Below, piece by piece: positions 1 to 12,992 of a DNA stretch of 64,000 bases. The notes below the pieces were generated by a model. It did no database searches and was not told the DNA's origin. It worked only from the letters and a program-made list of their open reading frames with translations. The position numbers and the translations under genes are program-made. The DNA is from Prinia subflava (lineage: Eukaryota > Chordata > Aves > Passeriformes > Cisticolidae): positions 66,599,322-66,663,321 of the forward strand of contig NC_086250.1 of the NCBI RefSeq assembly GCF_021018805.1. The letters are read 5' to 3'. How positions within the stretch are numbered: the stretch's first letter is position 1; every line of letters starts with the position of its first letter.

Positions 1-1585
1 TTATCAATTTCCTGTTAGTAGTAAGAATTTCCTTCCTTGAATTTCCCTACTATGATCTCTTTTTAGCTCCAAAGTATGATTCAATAACCAAATGATAATT
101 CTTTTCCTTGAGCTTGACATTAATAAAGTCTTGTAAAAGAGAAAATTATAAATTTAATACAGCTCCCAACTTGTAGCATGTCAGACATGAGATCTTATTT
201 AGACTGGTTCAAAGTGTTCTCTAAACCAAGAGTCACTTGTTTATTGAAATCAAGGGTATCTATATTTAGCACATTTGTATATTAAAAAAAAAAGTCAGTG
301 CTCTGTGAATGTAATGTTCCAAGAAAGCAATGAGAGATTCCAATGTATTTCATACCTTCAGTATAAATGTAAAGGTTTCACTCCACATCTAGAAGCCTCT
401 TCTCATTTAAATCTTTGCAATTATCACCAAGTTATCCTTCTGCATAACAGAATTGGTTGCCAACATTTGTCTTTGTCTTTGGTGCCTATGTTCTCCTTCT
501 TTAAACAAACAACTTGCTCTATTTTGATAACTCCTATCTGCACTAACGCTCTGTAAAATGACCCCTCGTGCATTTACATCCAACTTCACAGAACTGAATT
601 TCTGCTCCAGAGAGAAAGCTGTGAAAAATGTAAATTGCACAGATTTCTACAACTCTCTTGATTAAAGGAAATTTCTTTGGTCCAAAGTCACCCTGTTATA
701 TCTTTACTGAAGTTACAACTTGCCCCCGTGCTTTTTTCCTAGAACATGCATTCTTCAAAGGAAACTACTGAGACAAACTCAGTATCAAAATGTAATTTCA
801 TTTGCACCATTGAAGTCAATGGACTTTCTTTACAGTTTGACCCAATAGCACATTTCAAAGAAAAGAGGGAAAAGAAAAAGCACCATAGGCTTATGGATAG
901 CAGAAATCTTCCCCAGCTTCTTTCAGGACTGATTCTCAAGGTTAATTGGTCTTTTATGTACAGATGACTTGCACAAGGGTGGCTCTTTATCTCTGGAAAT
1001 TCAGTTCATAAAACCATTTCTAAACTTGCCTGTGCTATAGTAGGGGAAGAAGCACAGGCCTAGTAGGGACAGGAGATAAATTAAAGGTTTATAAGGAGAA
1101 GGAAGAAATGAAACTAAGATGGAGGCATTAGGCAAGATCATTGCTGCCAAATAGGAAGTGGGGGGTTGTTTTAACTGTAAGAGATACATTAGAAAGAAAT
1201 ATATCAGCTATCATGTTATACATTCACAGAGTAAACTGGGTACATGCAGATATTCTTGCAGCATGGTTACATGAAGTCAATAGAACATCCCACATTCAGG
1301 GCTGTTTTCATCTTACAATACTGAACATTAAGCTGGTTCTTCTTCCAACAGGATGTTTTTTCCTTTTTTTCAGGCTTTTCTCACTGTTTCTGGGCAGTGG
1401 ACAAAGGCAGCAGGTAGAACACAGTCTCATCAGCTGCAAAACACAACATCCTCTCAGGAACTAGGCTGCATTTTCCTGATTAATGTAATGATCCTGAAAG
1501 CCAAACACCACCTGTAATTGGCCCTCGGTCTCAGCTATTGTGAGAGGCAGGCTCATTAAATTCAGCACTGCCGGGAGCTGGGAGT

Positions 1586-1617
1586 CAGGAGGGGACAAAG
1601 CCAGGAGGGGACAAAGC
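1586..1617. repeat. Perfect 16-bp tandem duplication
   Basis: The unit CAGGAGGGGACAAAGC occurs twice head to tail (1586-1601 and 1602-1617) without a mismatch. The surrounding DNA is not repetitive, so this looks like a recent local duplication, for example by replication slippage. No function is implied. Confidence 0.85.
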
Positions 1618-2154
1618 TTTCAGCCCTCAAGCAGCCTTAGCAGCATGGGGTGCATCAGAGCTGTTCCTAAATGGATGCACACCTCACATCAGCCAGGACA
1701 GGCTGCTGGCTCCAGGATCCACCACGGCTCACACAGGGAAAGGGGCAGAAGCTGTAACAGTAATTAATTTGGTAATCATCTTACCTGCATTTGCAAGGGT
1801 TTTTAAAGCCAGCTGTCCCTCAGGATACCTGTGTTTGATTTTAAAAGGCTAAATCCACCCCAGTTTCCCAGGAAAATATTTTTCTACCACACCTTTGCTC
1901 CCCAGTGAAAAAGAAGCGCCTTGGAAAGCCTCCACTGCTGCCACCACAGGATGCAGAGATGGATGCAGGAGCCCAGGAGCCAGTCCCAGCAACCCCAGAA
2001 ATCCCAAATCATTCACCCTGTCAGCAGTGAGATGTCCTCTTCTCATCCTGTTGGTATTCCAGACAGCTCAGCTTCAACTCAGTGCTCAGGGGCCATAAAC
2101 AAGAGAAGAAAACTGATGCCACATTTTCCCTCCCCATTACAACCACTTACAATC

Positions 2155-2230
2155 TATTTGAATTTGAATTGAACTTTTGAATTTAATTTGAATAGAGTTT
2201 GAATCAAATTTGAATTTTAATTGAATTTTT
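2155..2230. repeat. Degenerate TTTGAAT-type tandem repeat
   Basis: AT-rich stretch in which TTTGAATTT / TTTGAATTGAA-like words recur about every 7-12 bases (roughly seven occurrences). The copies are imperfect, so this is an old, decayed simple repeat. Nothing else is visible here. Confidence 0.6.
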
Positions 2231-4103
2231 CCATAAGCTGTTTATTTACACCCTTCATCACTGGTATCTTCAATTATTTCTTCAGGGAAAGCCACCACAA
2301 GACAGACTAGCACTTTTTGTCACCAAACTGATCTTTCTCACTACACTGAATTTCATCTGTTATGCTGACACCCTTTATCCTTCTGTCTATTTAGAATTTC
2401 CTATTTACAGGTTTCTACTTTCAACTGATTACATCTTTTAGATTATTTTTATCACAGATACTTTAATTATTCACTGGAAGTAATTTTTACTGGTTAATAT
2501 AATTCTCCCCTAAAGAGTAATTAGAAAGTAATTTTTAAAATTATTGCTAGATTTAGCTATCATACAGACACTGAATCATTCAGGAGAGCATTTCCACCTG
2601 CAGTGACACAGCAGAGCATTTCAGCATGTGGATCCATCATTTAACCGTAAAATATTGAGTATTTTCACATCCAGCCCAACCTCAGAACTAAGCATGTATG
2701 TATCTGTAGAGGGCTGATAAATCAGGGGCCAGGACCTATATTCTATCTTGAGTTGCATGCCCTGCTATGTGTTGTACTGGATCGTTTACAGGAGAGATGG
2801 AACTTTTAAAATTAAAATTAAAAAATATTCATGCAGACAAAAAGCTGCCTGCATGTCCAGGAACAGCCCTTAGAGGAGATGTAAGACAAAATTGGATTAC
2901 CATTGCAAATCTGGGCAAATTTGGCTCAGACTCCTTCTGAGCAAAGCACTGCAAGTCTGCTCTTGAATGGATTCACTGCATATGGCCAACCATTTCTCCT
3001 GCATAGAAACAAGGGAGAGCTTCATGTCATCTTTTTTTGTGTGTGCACTTAAAATACCGAAGAAAAAATAAAGCTAACACTGAGGATGTAAAAATAATTT
3101 ATTGGACTCTTTGTCACTAAGTTACACATGTAGCAACCAAATATCTCCATGCCATGAATTATTCCTTCTTCCTCAGTGTTCCCTATGCCTGCCAGTTTAG
3201 TACCATGTACACAGTAGCTGAGGGTAGTTAAAACATGCCCTTATCAAAGAAGTGCTAAATAAAAGTGCTTCTTGCTCTGTGGATAAATTACCTGCTATGA
3301 ATCTGTGTCTGGACATGTCACATATCTTTTGTTTTTAGTCCTTTGGTCACTTATCAGTGTGATGGGGTTCAAAGCACAGGCTGAATTTCTTTTATGAGGA
3401 TATTTCAATGCAATACGATAGCAAGTGCAAAAATGCAATGATATTTGTGACATTATTTGTTCCATCAAAATCCATGATTTTTCTATTTGCAAGATAATTA
3501 TTTTCTCTCCCCTGTTATGTGTTACACTGTTTTACTCAGGTTTATGGGCCAGTGGTAGACGAGCCTGTTTTTTTCTTTTTCTTAGAGAAACACTAAGCAT
3601 GATTTTTTTATATTTCTCAGAATTTTCTGTTACTCATTATCATACCGATCTCTTCATATACATCAATTGAATATTTGTTCTCCAGATTCCAATCATCCTT
3701 CCAGTTATTGTACAAGCTCTTTACTACTAATGATTTTCCATAAAGGTGTTTCATGAGGCAGTATCCTTTCATCATAAAACACTTAAGATATTATCAGTAA
3801 TGGAGTTAAAGTAAACATTTTTCTCTCTTCTCTAGGGAGTCTAAAATCTCTCTCCATTTCTTTGATATATTTTGGCCCAACAGCACCTATTTTATATAAT
3901 ATGTATAATTCTTTATTTTTGTTTGCTGTTTTTCCTGTATTAGACAAAGATGCCTCTTTTTATCTTCACCTTGTTGTTTACCTTTCTCAGAACAAGCCTC
4001 TTTATCCCCACAGTTTTTATAATACCATCACTTTCATCATGACCAGGATGATTAATGGATCAGGTTCTGCAGTCTAGTTTTGATAGTTTTGATCTATTCA
4101 ATC

Positions 4104-4270
4104 TTTTGGGGGTTTTGTTAGTTTGGGGTTTTTTTGTTTAGTTTTTTTTGGGGGGGTGTTTTCTGTGGTTTTTTGTTGTTATTGTTGTTGGTTGTTTGTT
4201 GGTTTTGGTTGGTTGGGTTTGGTTTCTTCTAATAATAATAATTATTATTATTGTTGTTGTTGTTGTTATT
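4104..4270. repeat. G/T-rich low-complexity tract followed by AAT/TTG trinucleotides
   Basis: From about 4104 to 4227 the plus strand is almost only G and T, with runs of G (up to seven) between runs of T. It is followed by short (AAT)n and (ATT)n runs and about five TTG units up to 4270. The open frames here encode only Phe/Val/Gly/Leu or Thr/Ile strings and are artefacts of composition. The guanine runs are irregularly spaced, so a stable G-quadruplex is possible but not evident. Confidence 0.75.
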
Positions 4271-7200
4271 TCCAAGTCTTGCTGCATACCCAGCTCATTG
4301 GGAAGCAGCTTTTTGGTGTTAAGAGCTCCATGTTGCAACACACCATATCAAAAGTTCATTGAATCAGATCACCAGAGAGGAAAAAAAAACCACTAAATGA
4401 TAAAAGGAGCATAACTCAGGCTGAAAACTTTTCCTGCCACTCCCACCCTATACCACACCATGGAAAATGCATGGCAACTTGAAGAACCTTCATATGCAAC
4501 TGTGTGGGAAAATCTAGAAACATAATTATTACTTGAACTGAGTGGCTTTGTCAGCCAGGGCTTTCCTTCTTAACACCTGTAGGTAACAGTTTCAGATATC
4601 TCAGTCTATGTGCATTTTTTTACCTGATGAAGAAATTATGACTACTGAAGTCACACAAGTTAGGCCATCAAATCCATCAAAGCCTTCATCACTGGCTTAC
4701 AAATGATTACAGCAGAGACTGTCACTTGTGGCAAGAAAGCACACAGCTTCTAGGCTGGTGGAGACTCTCCTTCTGCTGACCCAGTGGCACCTAAACTGAT
4801 CTGACTGAATACACAATGGGAATTCTTGAAGGAAATTATTTATTTAGTCATGCTTCCTAAAGTGATGAAACTACAGAGCAGGAATGATTGCCTACATCAT
4901 CTACTCAGTAAGGCTGGACATGTGCCTTCCTCTGAGAAGCAGCATCCTTCCTTTAGTGCCACACACTTCATTAGGGCCGTGCAGGAGCTGTGACTAATGA
5001 CTTCTGCTCAAGCAAGCCATCCCACTGACTCCAGAGAAATTGCCCACGTGAGCCAGAGTTACCAAAAAACACGATTTGTCATAGACTGATGCTTTCAAAC
5101 ACATTAATCTTCCTACAGCTGCTCCTTTTTAAAAATGGCTAGAAGATTTACTGCTGATGAAGGTGGGTTATTCAGCAAAGTCTGGCAGTCCAAAGGCTGT
5201 GGACTCCCCTATGGCCACAGTGAAAAATGGGAAAGGTCTGTCTGCAGCACGGTGGGACTGAGCCTGCCCAGGTTAATCTGAACGGGCAGATCTTTCCCTG
5301 AGTGATCTGCTCAGAAGTGGCACTGAGCACTAAAAACAGCATCCCTTGTTAGCACCCTGCTCCAGCACCTTTGTCATGGACCTGAATGTGAAACATCCAC
5401 AGCACCCTCCCTGCCAGAGCCACACTGCCTGGAGAAAGGGAATGGAAACCATATCCAAACCCACAGATGCCCACTCCATTAATTCAAGAGTGTTTTTATT
5501 AAGGCATGTTGGAATGGCAGGACTAATCCTTACCTTCACTGTACTTCCCTTGTCAACTCGTCCTGCTAGGGATTGTTGACAGCTTTTGCATGTGCTGCCT
5601 TGCTTTTCTCTGCACGACCCAAGAAAACACAGGAGGAACACGTTCACTGCCACAGCTGCCCAGAAATTGAATTTGCTGCTGAGAATATAATTACAGAGAG
5701 CAATCAAGGCAGCAGACTGAGAAGTGACCAAATGTGAAATGGGGGTACGTGCAGAGCAGAGGTGTGGTGCAGCAGTGCCTCTCATCTTACATGTTACACT
5801 TCAAGTGCATCCACTAACAAAAGGCTTTGTAACATATGGGGATGATATTACCCATATAGAAAGAATGGCTGACCAAAAATAGTGGGGCTTTTATCAAATT
5901 ACATCATCTTTTCCAAAACACTGTTTCTACAAAGCTTGGTGCAGTACAGTAGCTTTAACATGATATTCACTAAATTGAAATGTATTAACATTTTCCGAGC
6001 ACACATTACCCTTCATGTACAAGAGCCATTTCTAGTCCCAGAAAAGATCATTTTACTTTGACATTTCTAACTAAAAGAAAAACATTGCTCACAAATAAAT
6101 AATAAATGAGAGTGCAGATGCTCTTATCTGCATGGCAGAAGGGAACAGGGAATTACTCATGAGTATGTATCCAAATAAAACTACCAGACCTGTCCATAAC
6201 ATGCACATCTGGGTACCACAACAACTACAGTCACTGACTCATTTTCCACCCACTTTTTTCCAATACTCCATCTAATTAATTATATGGTTTTCTCTTTCTT
6301 CCTGAGGAGCCCTGTGATGACTAAGTACAATGAAAATGTACATGTAAGAATGAATGCTCTGGCTCTTTGGGCTGTGGGTAGTTTTAGTAGTTACCCCAAG
6401 CTGGACATTAGTTGCATGGTTTTTCTCCTGAACCTGAGAAACTGTTATAAATAACTGTAATCAGAGATTAACATAATTTTACCACCTTGATTACTCATAA
6501 TGGTATAGAAGAGTGAGTCAGGACTGTGACTCTGCATGAAATGCCTGGGAGGGTTGAAGATAACTGGCTTCTAAGCTTCCTAAGTTTCACTCTCCTGGAT
6601 ATTTCACAACACAGACTTGAGGCTTTGGCTTTGCATTAAGAAAAGTGTTCATTAGTGTTTAGAGCAAACACTGGGAATAAGGCTTAGAGCTCCTGATCCT
6701 CCTTCTGCCACCAGCTTGAGCTGTGGCTTTGAGAGCACCACTGGGCCACTCACTTAAATCTCTGCATCTCTAATACTTTGAAAGCATGCTCTGATAAGGG
6801 CCTTCTCCACAAGAAATGGGTACTACCAGAGATGAGCACACGTGCACACACGGGCTTGTTAATGCCCCACTGTGCCAATGGCCAAGGGCTCAGCATTCCA
6901 GGGGATGCCTCACTGCTGGGAACATGGAAAACTCAGCAGCAAGGCACAGTTATGGGCTGTTTAACTTCCAGGCAGCAAAGCAAGTCTCATCCTCATCCCT
7001 GACCCCATACAGTCAGAGAAGGCAGATAGCTGCAAAACCTAAACCATGCACTGATAATAAAAAAATTCAGATGCAGATCCCAATTTTCCTGACGGCAGTG
7101 GGACCTTGGGTTCCCCTGGACATTTGATGGTCTGAACTGACCCTGCTGTTCTTGGAATGATGACAGCAGCTTGTGCCCACCACAGCTGCCCATGGCACAA

Positions 7201-8239
7201 TCAGCTCCCATTCCCGTGGGCAAGCACCTTCCTGATGGCATCAGAGGGAGCTGGAGCAGAGCAGAAAATGGCTCAGTGTGCTTCTCATGGAAAATTAGGA
7301 GTGGCCTTGCTCCTAAGAAATGTTAGTGGCAAAACAGTAACATTACTGAACAACATTTCATCCAGCCTTACTGATTGGAAAGTTGTTAAGGCAGCAATTT
7401 AGGCTTAGTCACAAAAGGACATAATTAAAACTTCACTATGGGTTCACCTAAGCATCCAAAGCATTTCTCACTGAATGTTCATTCTTGTTCGGATTATGGA
7501 GCCAAGTGCTCCCATCAGTAATTCCTCCTCCTTCTTAATTTACTCAGACAGGGTCAGGATTTATATCCGACCTTGTGTAAGTCCTTTCCCTCTTTAAAGG
7601 CTGTGCCAGCATGGGGGAAGGGAGGCAACACACATCCTCATATGTCCTCAGAATAATTAATTCAAAGACCTAGAGACTGATTCAGAAGGCAACATCCAGC
7701 AATGGAGAGAAAATGAGCCATGGTTAAGTCTCCAGTTTCAGTAGCACGTCACTCAATCCTCAAGCCAACATAGCAGCAAACAAAAAAACCAATTTCCTCC
7801 ATCATTTTATTTTTTATTGCTTCTCCAGTAACAGGAGCAGATTTTACCACTGCTAACTAACTCTGTTACTCTGGGAATAAAAGGCAAACACTGTGTTACC
7901 CTGCGTAGGAGGTTGAGAAACTGAGATGTCAATTTTTCTCTTTTGTAGAATTAAAGCAAGAAATTATATCAGGCCATAACACTGAGTGAAAATAACAGCT
8001 TTGACAGTCAAATTGCCCAAAGGGAAATGCTGCCCAATTCTAGAGGTGAAACACTTGAGACAAAAAGATCATAATAATTAAAGACAAAGACCTCATGACT
8101 CTCCACATATCTTGAAAAGCACACCTAATTAATCCCCTAATGAGGAGGTGAGAGGTACAAAGTTACTACCTATCCTCTTAGAGGACTCTGGGAATACAAG
8201 GGCTATATTGTGGTAAATATTCCAAGAAAAGTGTTTGAG

Positions 8240-8568
8240 GACACCTTCCAGAACCTTCCACTACCTAAAGGAGATCTAGAGGTGATCTAAATTCACAAGG
8301 ACACCTAAAGACAGGATGAAGGGGCAATGGTTTTAACTGAAAGAGGGCAGGTTTAGCTTAGATATTAAGAAGCAACTCTTCACTGTGAGGGTGGTGAGAT
8401 GCTGGAACTGGTTACCCAGAGAAGATGGGGATGCTCCTTCACTGGAACTGTTCAAGGACAGCTTGGACGGGGCTTAGAGCAACCTGGTCTAGTGAAAGAT
8501 GGAACTTGGGACTGGGTAAGCATTAAGGTCCTTTCCAACACAAACTATTCTATAATTCTATGATCTTC
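8240..8568 (+). mobile_element. CR1 LINE 3' fragment, 5'-truncated
   Basis: This matches the 3' portion of avian CR1 non-LTR retrotransposons as I know the family. It begins with the block around CTTCCAGAACCTTCCACTAC, continues through a region ending in TTCACTGTGAGGGTGG, then GGTTACCCAGAGAAG, GAGCAACCTGGTCTAGTG and AAGGTCCTTTCCAACACAAA, and finishes with ATTCTATAATTCTATGAT-like terminal repeats. Only the end of ORF2 and the 3' untranslated part remain, in plus orientation. Several substitutions and near-complete CpG loss indicate an old, inactive copy. It has no coding capacity. Confidence 0.88.
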
Positions 8569-11500
8569 CCATGCAAGTGAGGTTTTTTCAGTAGTCCCCA
8601 AACACACAAAGCCTCACATGCTTTTGCTTAACCACTGCCATGCAGCGATGGGGCTGCCCAAACCTCAGGGACCAAGGGGTACTGACACAAAGCTTCTTTG
8701 TGGCTTAGAGGTGGAGCATTGTGCCAGTGGAGCACAACACATCTCTGGAAAGGCAAAAACCTTGGCACAGCACCCACAATGGGGGGAGATGCCCTTTCCA
8801 GCCAGTACAGCTGCAGCTTGAAGCCTCAAGCTTGTTCATGACCCTTCCTGTGATGACCAGTGCCTTGTAATCCAGCAGCATTTACTGGATTAAGATAGAG
8901 GAAACTTTAAGAGCAGGAAACCAATATGAAGCTGCCTAGTTAGGAGACTATATAATACAGAATCTAGTTTAGTTTGTAATATAGATTTATATAATTGCAG
9001 TGCAAAAAACAGCACAGACAATGTCCAGCTCAGACAAACTTCCACGGTGAGGGAGCCATTCCCACCACCCATCCCCATCTCCTCCTTCTCTACAGCCCCT
9101 GCTCCTGCCAGGACACCATATATGTCACGCAGTTCTCACCTGCCAGGGTTTTATCACACATTTAGCAATTGTTCTTTCCAATCCCTGGGATACATCTAAC
9201 GTTTTGCTAGCCCATGTCTCCATTTGCCTTTCAGGATTCTCAGCACCAACCCGGTGTTTTTTTGATACACTCTCATCCAGTTATAATGCCTAAACCACCC
9301 GGGGTCTTGCTCTTTCTGATCCAGAGGACTTTTCTCAAAGGGTTTTGCAGCCTTAATACCAGCTTGGACTTGATTATAAGGCCAGATTTTACCATTCCTG
9401 CCCTCAAATATCAGCTGCTTTGGAGGAGGTCAGCTACTTTAACACCAGCATTGTCTTTGGTGTGGTGAAAATAAATTGCTGCAATCATTTTCTCACAGTT
9501 CTTCCTTGAAACTCTTTAAAAGACTTTACCCTTTGTAAAAAGATGTTGAATGCAATAAGGCACAGTCAGAGCTCACTGGTAATAGACCTGTCAGAGGCAC
9601 ATTGGCTTTCTGCAGGGTAGCAGCGTGTCATCTGCGGTCTCTGCGAACTGGAACACTGAGCACTCACAGCCTTTCATGCTCACAAAGCTCTACAAATATC
9701 AAAAGAGACCAACAGATAGTTCAGAGCCTTCCCACTTGAAAATTAACCTCTGTGAAGATGAATTCACTGTGTCTGTGTGACCCCCTCACTTGTCCATTTT
9801 CTTCCCTAGCAGTGTGCCAGTGAGAGCCCCCTGTACCTGTAAAGGAAATACGAAATTCTAAAGACTAAATTCTTTTGTGGTCAACAAGCACATATGGAGG
9901 GTGGACTGGAACAGGCAGGACAGAGTGGGATGCAGGTTGAAGAGGGCAGTGCTGCCCACTGCAGAAGCACCACTCAGAGAGATGAATTCCACTCAATTTC
10001 ACACACTGAGAGAAGCCCAACTCATTAAAATAAAAACCACCAGGCATGCTGCTGCACACATGAATTCAAACCGGGGGTTTATGTGATAGAAAACTTGACC
10101 ATTGCTTTCTGAACAGACAGAGTGGGTTGACCCTTTCAAGTACTCTTTTGAAAGCTTGCTTCACACCCTAATTACCCCATAAACATTGAGGTTTCATCCC
10201 AATTGACCAGCCTTTCTTTCCAGGGAGTTCTTCAGTGTCATTTACACAGGATGGAGTTAACTCCACAACTAAAGCAAAAATGCCAATGATTCCTTTCCTG
10301 CCATCAGGTTTTGGGTTCTGGGTTTTTAACCCTTCAGTCTTGAAACCTAACAAATTCACCTGCACATCTCTATTGCTTCTCAAACAGGTTTTAGACAAGA
10401 CTGATTGGAAAATCATAATTTTTCATTGAGCATCTAAATTTTCTAAACTAAAAAAAAGTTAAAGCGAAAACCGAAGGAAAGAACATGATGATAAAGAATG
10501 TTGATATCTAAGTTTATCTCCATTGTTCTAATGTTATTGAGTTATCTAGTCTTTTAGTCACCCGGCAGTAATATTTGGACAGGTTTAATCCAGTTCCACA
10601 AAGTGAATATTTTCCATTAACTGCAACAAGCTTTCTATGAGTTCTTGTAATTTTCCTCGAATTTTTACAACCAAATAAATGTAGTTTGTGAAAGTGAGAA
10701 TTACTTTTATTATCACCAATCTATGCATGACACTCTTCTTTAATATTCATGACATGAAAATCTTACAACTTAGAATTTAGACACCATGGGTTGTTTTTTG
10801 TGGGTTTTATTTTCTTTTTATTACATACATTTAAATGCACTCGTAATCATAGTTTAATAAATGCACACAACTTGCTACGTAGCCAAACTTTTTCAGTGAT
10901 ACTTTTACTATACATGGTGATTTTACACAACCCTACAGATATTTACCCATTGCCTCACTTAGCTTTCACACAGCAAGAATCAGCATTTTCAGGAGGTTCA
11001 GGCTTTTCAATTATTTTCCTGAGATTCTCTCTTCCAAAGCAGGAATCCCTATTTCAATAGTCAACAAAAGCATTTTAAAAAAAACACTTTTTTCACTTGT
11101 TCTGGTTTGTGACAAGAGGTTTTCAGGTGACTGCAAGTGCAGGTTTGTGGTGGAGAACAAGGCCACAATGGTACAGGGCACACCTTGGCACCAACCCCAA
11201 AAGACCAATCCCTACAACTCCTCGCTGAAGTAGGTTCTCAGGGCTTAAATCTGCAATTATTGAAGTCAACTAGATTGAAAGATGCATTAACATAAATGTT
11301 GGGCTTAAGGAAAAATTATCAGGTTTAATGTTAATATTCACAATCTCATGAAGGCCCATCAAAGTAGCATTTATGGGGTAGAGCTTTTTAACTCTCAATA
11401 TTTAGGCATCCTATGCATGGCCTAAGTAGTTGTGTTGTTAACTACTGGAAATCTATCTCTTATAGACTCTTTTATAGCAATAAAAAAGGTAAAAAATAGG

Positions 11501-12845
11501 TGTAGTGCCTCATGCTTGATGTTACAGTATTTTTCTTCCCCCACTGCCATAAATTTCCACCTACAAAACTATAAATAAGAAATCTCACTAAATCCTCTGT
11601 TTTGTCACTTGGTATTCACCAGTCAGAGCACAAAGCAAACAAGTGCCCTGCAGAGGGGACAATGACACTCTGGCACTGTAGCAGTGCATTTCCACACCCG
11701 AGCAGGTGTTCCTGTATAAGGGAAAGAGTTTCAGCTTACCTTGGAACACGTAAGGACGTTAAACTAGAATTTTCCATGGCCTTCTCATTGTAACAGTGCC
11801 AGCACAGAGGCACTGATTGGGCTCTGGAAGGGCACCTCAAAGCCTGTTGCCAATTTCATTGGGCAAGGTGCCAAATAGCCCACCTAAACAATAAGTACTA
11901 AAAGGACAGCACAGAGCTGCTCCAGGCTTTTCTGGACTGCCTTAGCCAGTGTGAGAGTGTTTTCTACATGATGTTCGGCTTGTCTTTCTTTGCTCTATAA
12001 TGTTTATCATTTTTGTCATTATTAAAACCTTTTATTTTCCAAAGCATGTCCAGAGAAGCCATCTTACTATTATTAAGCCATTTCTCTGCAAGGCTTGACC
12101 CTCAGAGGTGTTGGGAAGCCCAGTATGGCACCAGTGGTGTTCCCCAGAGAGCCGGGGCTGTGCCAGAGGGACAGACGGTCCCCAGGGCTGGGTGTCCTTC
12201 CCTGCTCCCTGCCACACAAACAGACGGGCTGGCAGAGAGCTGTTTACACAAGGTCACCTCCACACACATAAAGCCAGCTTTTCTCTCCAGGAAAGTAAAT
12301 ATTAGTGCCTATTATTCACAAACACGGAGTATACAGCACGCCTTACGCAAACGCGGCGTGCATATGGACACCAGATAAGCCACCCACGTGCTGTATCTCA
12401 GATCCACACACCCTGGCACTCTGCAATCAGCCAAAATGTTCTCCTAGAACAAGATTCGTGTTTCACTGCCAATATGGTGAAGCTTTTTATTCAGAGCTAC
12501 TCCGTTATTACAGTCGAACAAGCCTGACAGTATCAAAGTTGATCACAGTTCTAATTATAACTTTTAATATGCTGGATTTTATTCATTCCTCCTCCTTTTC
12601 AACCTTGATGTTTTATTCCCAGCTATTCAGGGCTTAAGACTCATAAATGAAAAGAGAAGCTTCTGTTTTTTGAGTATGGATGTTGCTGACTGTTGCCTAT
12701 TCAGAAGGCAATTGCACAGAAAGGGTTCAGGGTATAACTATTTAATAGCTCAGAAGCAAATCCCAAGAAGGCAATTACCCAAGGTACCTGCAGCATCCCA
12801 AGTGCCTCTAATTAAGCCACTGCAAAAAATTGCTGAGCTTTAGTT
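8569..12845. other. Non-coding, probably intronic sequence
   Basis: Single-copy sequence between two CR1 fragments. I see no exon with a recognisable protein, no RNA gene and no tandem array of note. Short open frames occur on both strands in equal measure, as expected by chance. Confidence 0.55.
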
Positions 12846-12992
12846 TGTGAAGGATTCAAGGCCATCAAAGCCAGGCTGGGAGGGGCCCTGAGCAACCTGG
12901 TCTAATGAAAGGTGTCCCTGCTCATGGCAGAGCTGGAACCAGATGATCTTTAAGGTCCCTTCCAACCCAAATCATTTTGTGACTCAGTGATC
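12846..12992 (+). mobile_element. CR1 LINE 3' end, short fragment
   Basis: Shows the last ~150 bases of a CR1 element: AAGGATTCAAGGCCATC, GAGCAACCTGGTCTAATG, GTGTCCCTGCTCATGGCAGAG, then GATGATCTTTAAGGTCCC and TTCCAACCCAAATCATTTTG, ending in a decayed terminal repeat. The order and spacing match the avian CR1 consensus. It is 5'-truncated and non-coding. Confidence 0.88.

Larger units (their letters stand above)
1..8239. other. Non-coding, probably intronic sequence
   Basis: AT-leaning single-copy sequence with no recognisable exon, RNA gene or mobile element. Open frames are short, overlap on both strands and show no domain that I know. It lies downstream of the minus-strand signal-peptide exon at 26.7-26.8 kb, so it is probably intron 1 of that gene, but no acceptor or second exon was found to prove this. 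Local structure includes a 16-bp tandem duplication at 1586-1617, a TTTGAAT-rich patch at 2155-2230 and a G/T-rich plus trinucleotide block at 4104-4270, each listed separately. Confidence 0.6.

Noticed and set aside
5330..5785. 151-codon minus-strand frame
   Set aside because: No recognisable domain and an overlapping open frame on the plus strand; length is compatible with chance in this window, and no splice context was found.
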